NCBI GenBank assembly: GCA_001770775.1
Contig: MESA01000038.1
Location: 34,960-98,959, forward strand
DNA from: Burkholderiales bacterium RIFCSPHIGHO2_12_FULL_63_20
GTDB taxonomy: Bacteria > Pseudomonadota > Gammaproteobacteria > Burkholderiales > Burkholderiaceae_C
Direction of reading: 5' to 3'
DNA length: 64,000 bases
The translations under genes were made by a program, and so were the position numbers. The notes beneath the pieces are model-generated. The model was given only the letters and a program-made list of their open reading frames with translations. It was not told the origin of the DNA and ran no database searches. Positions 62,792-64,000 of the stretch are shown here, one piece after another (positions within the stretch are counted from its first letter, which is position 1; every line of letters begins with the position of its first letter).

Positions 62792-63709
62792 TCACACGCT
62801 CAGGCCTTCACGGATCGTCGGGTAGCGCAAGGCCACCCGCAGCTCGGTTTTGAGACGCTGGTTGTGCAGGCGGCGTGACTCGCCCATGAACGACAACTGC
62901 ATGGGGCTGAGTTGCTGGGCCGCCTCGGCCCGCGACAAGCGAGGTGCGCGCGGCAGGCCAAAGTGGTCGGCCACCCAGTCGAAGTAATCGCCCATGCGCA
63001 GCTCGGTGTCGTCGCACACATGCACGACCCGCCCGGGCCGCCCGCGCCACAGCGCGGCCACGCAGGCGCGTGCCAGGTCGTCGGCGTGGATGTGGTTGGT
63101 GTAGACGTCGTCTTCGGGCCGCAGCAAGGGACTGCCGCGCCGCACCCGCTCGCGCGGATCACCGCCGTCGCGGTCGAGCGCGTAGATGCCCGGAATGCGC
63201 AGCAGGCTCACCCGCGTGCCCCAACGGGCCGACTGCTGTCGTCCCCACCAGCGCAGGCGCGCTTCGGCGTCAACCCGACGGCGCCCCCGGTCGGTGGCGG
63301 GCTGCACCGTGCGCGTTTCATCGAACCAGGCGCCACCCGCATCACCATAGACGCCGGAGGTGCTGCCGTACACCAGCGACTTCACACCGCCACGTCGCCC
63401 CAAGGCCTGCAGCAGGCGGGCCGTGCGCGGGTCCTGACTGCCCGTCGATGGCGGCGGCGCCAGGTGCAACACCCGCGTGGCCAGGCCGGCCAGACGCGCC
63501 AGCGTGCGAGCGTCATCCAGATTGCCCACCAGCGGCACCAAGCCTTGCGACCGCAGTGCGGCCACCCGCTCGGGTTGCGAGGTCAAAGCCAGCACCCGGC
63601 AACGAGGCCGTAGCATCTGAGCGGCACGCTGGCCCACATCCCCGCAGCCCACGATGAGCACACGGGTTTGACGAAATCGGGCTGGACGCGTGGGTTGAGG
63701 CTGGAACAT
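62792..63709 (-). CDS. NAD(P)-binding epimerase/reductase, YeeZ-like
   Basis: 305 residues, extended short-chain dehydrogenase fold with the Rossmann motif VLIVGCGDVGQRAAQML at the N-terminus, LVYGSTSGVYGDAGGAWFDE near residue 112, and YTNHIHADDLARACVAAL. The usual YxxxK pair is not clearly kept. Related to YeeZ proteins of unknown substrate. It converges with nth, with 18 bases between them. Confidence 0.75.
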   Translation of the reverse strand: MFQPQPTRPARFRQTRVLIVGCGDVGQRAAQMLRPRCRVLALTSQPERVAALRSQGLVPLVGNLDDARTLARLAGLATRVLHLAPPPSTGSQDPRTARLLQALGRRGGVKSLVYGSTSGVYGDAGGAWFDETRTVQPATDRGRRRVDAEARLRWWGRQQSARWGTRVSLLRIPGIYALDRDGGDPRERVRRGSPLLRPEDDVYTNHIHADDLARACVAALWRGRPGRVVHVCDDTELRMGDYFDWVADHFGLPRAPRLSRAEAAQQLSPMQLSFMGESRRLHNQRLKTELRVALRYPTIREGLSV

Positions 63710-63818
63710 GGCAGGTCTGAGCGAAAATCCAGCTTGAGATTCTGAGGCCTCGGGGCGGTTGCCCCGGTTTGTCGCGATGCGGCCTCAGCCGCCCTGTTGT
63801 CTTGAGTGTGAGTCCATC

Positions 63819-64000
63819 ATGAGTTTTTCCGTTGCCATCCAGCCCAGTGGCCGTCACTTCACCATGGAAGCCAACGAAACAGTGCTGGGTGCCGCCATCA
63901 GTGCCGGCATCGGCCTGCCCTACGGCTGCAAGGACGGCGCCTGTGGCTCGTGCAAGTGCAAGCTGGTGTCCGGCCAGGTCAGCCACGGCCCCCACCAGGA
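63819..64000 (+). CDS. Partial 2Fe-2S ferredoxin-reductase (N-terminus)
   Basis: The frame starts at the ATG at 63819 and leaves the window at 64000. The visible 60 residues are a plant-type 2Fe-2S domain with CKDGACGSCKC. In Burkholderiales this start usually belongs to a CDP-6-deoxy-delta-3,4-glucoseen reductase-like flavoprotein with FAD and NAD domains downstream, which cannot be checked here. Confidence 0.7.
   Translation, partial: MSFSVAIQPSGRHFTMEANETVLGAAISAGIGLPYGCKDGACGSCKCKLVSGQVSHGPHQ

Overview
The window is high-GC DNA from a betaproteobacterium of the order Burkholderiales, most likely a Comamonadaceae-like or Aquabacterium/Leptothrix-like genus. The family assignment is inference. 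It rests on the aa3-type oxidase operon with DUF2970, twin-TM and small-assembly-protein genes, the isc operon next to dnaQ, a soluble RnfB-like protein near nth, an intracellular PHB depolymerase with a Cys active site, a PEP-CTERM protein and a complete ben-cat-pca cluster. About 70 genes, one tRNA and one clear pseudogene are seen. There is no rRNA, CRISPR array, insertion sequence or prophage.

Layout. 1-4200: an anchored Pro-rich protein, then a tight plus-strand run of a divergent GTP cyclohydrolase I (folE), a BLUF blue-light sensor, a DUF429 protein and a hexose-6-phosphate mutarotase. 4254-13762 (minus): cytochrome c oxidase structural and assembly genes (ctaC, ctaD, small assembly protein, ctaG, DUF2970, ctaE; then surf1, a thioredoxin-fold-like protein, ctaA, ctaB, sco), behind a good sigma-70 promoter at 13882-13910. 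A twin-TM gene sits inverted in the middle. 13985-16830: BioC-like methyltransferase, comF and an AI-2E family permease. 16848-20200 (minus): an uncharacterised three-gene operon of two zinc-ribbon membrane proteins and a glycine-zipper lipoprotein. 20585-23390: a secreted CocE/NonD hydrolase followed by a short lipase-chaperone-like protein.

23586-29162 is an accessory block of stress or carbon-storage character: a PQQ-type sugar dehydrogenase lipoprotein, a DUF883 protein, small proteins, a broken cardiolipin synthase/phospholipase D, a ribbon-helix-helix regulator with a palindrome over its start region, and a PHB-depolymerase-family esterase. It ends at tRNA-Val(CAC). 29424-35721 (minus): dnaQ and the full isc operon (iscR-iscS-iscU-iscA-hscB-hscA-fdx), whose promoter overlaps a recognisable IscR type 1 site. 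Then phoX, uvrB and an aromatic/aspartate aminotransferase.

41919-56271 holds everything needed to turn benzoate into acetyl-CoA and succinyl-CoA. BenK and BenE import benzoate; BenABC and BenD make catechol; CatA, CatB and CatC open and isomerise the ring; PcaD, PcaIJ and PcaF finish the beta-ketoadipate pathway. An IclR-type (PcaR-like) and a LysR-type (CatR/BenM-like) regulator each sit divergently beside the genes they probably control, with candidate operators. A hairpin plus T-run lies between benC and benD.

56475-64000: intracellular PHB depolymerase, soluble RnfB-like ferredoxin protein, LemA and two TPM-domain proteins, a small chimeric ORF that fuses two pieces of nth to a TPM-like tail, a PEP-CTERM protein, nth, a YeeZ-like NAD-binding protein, and the start of a 2Fe-2S reductase cut by the window edge. 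The least explained items are the chimeric ORF at 61020-61277, the zinc-ribbon operon at 16848-20200 and the FolE-BLUF pair.
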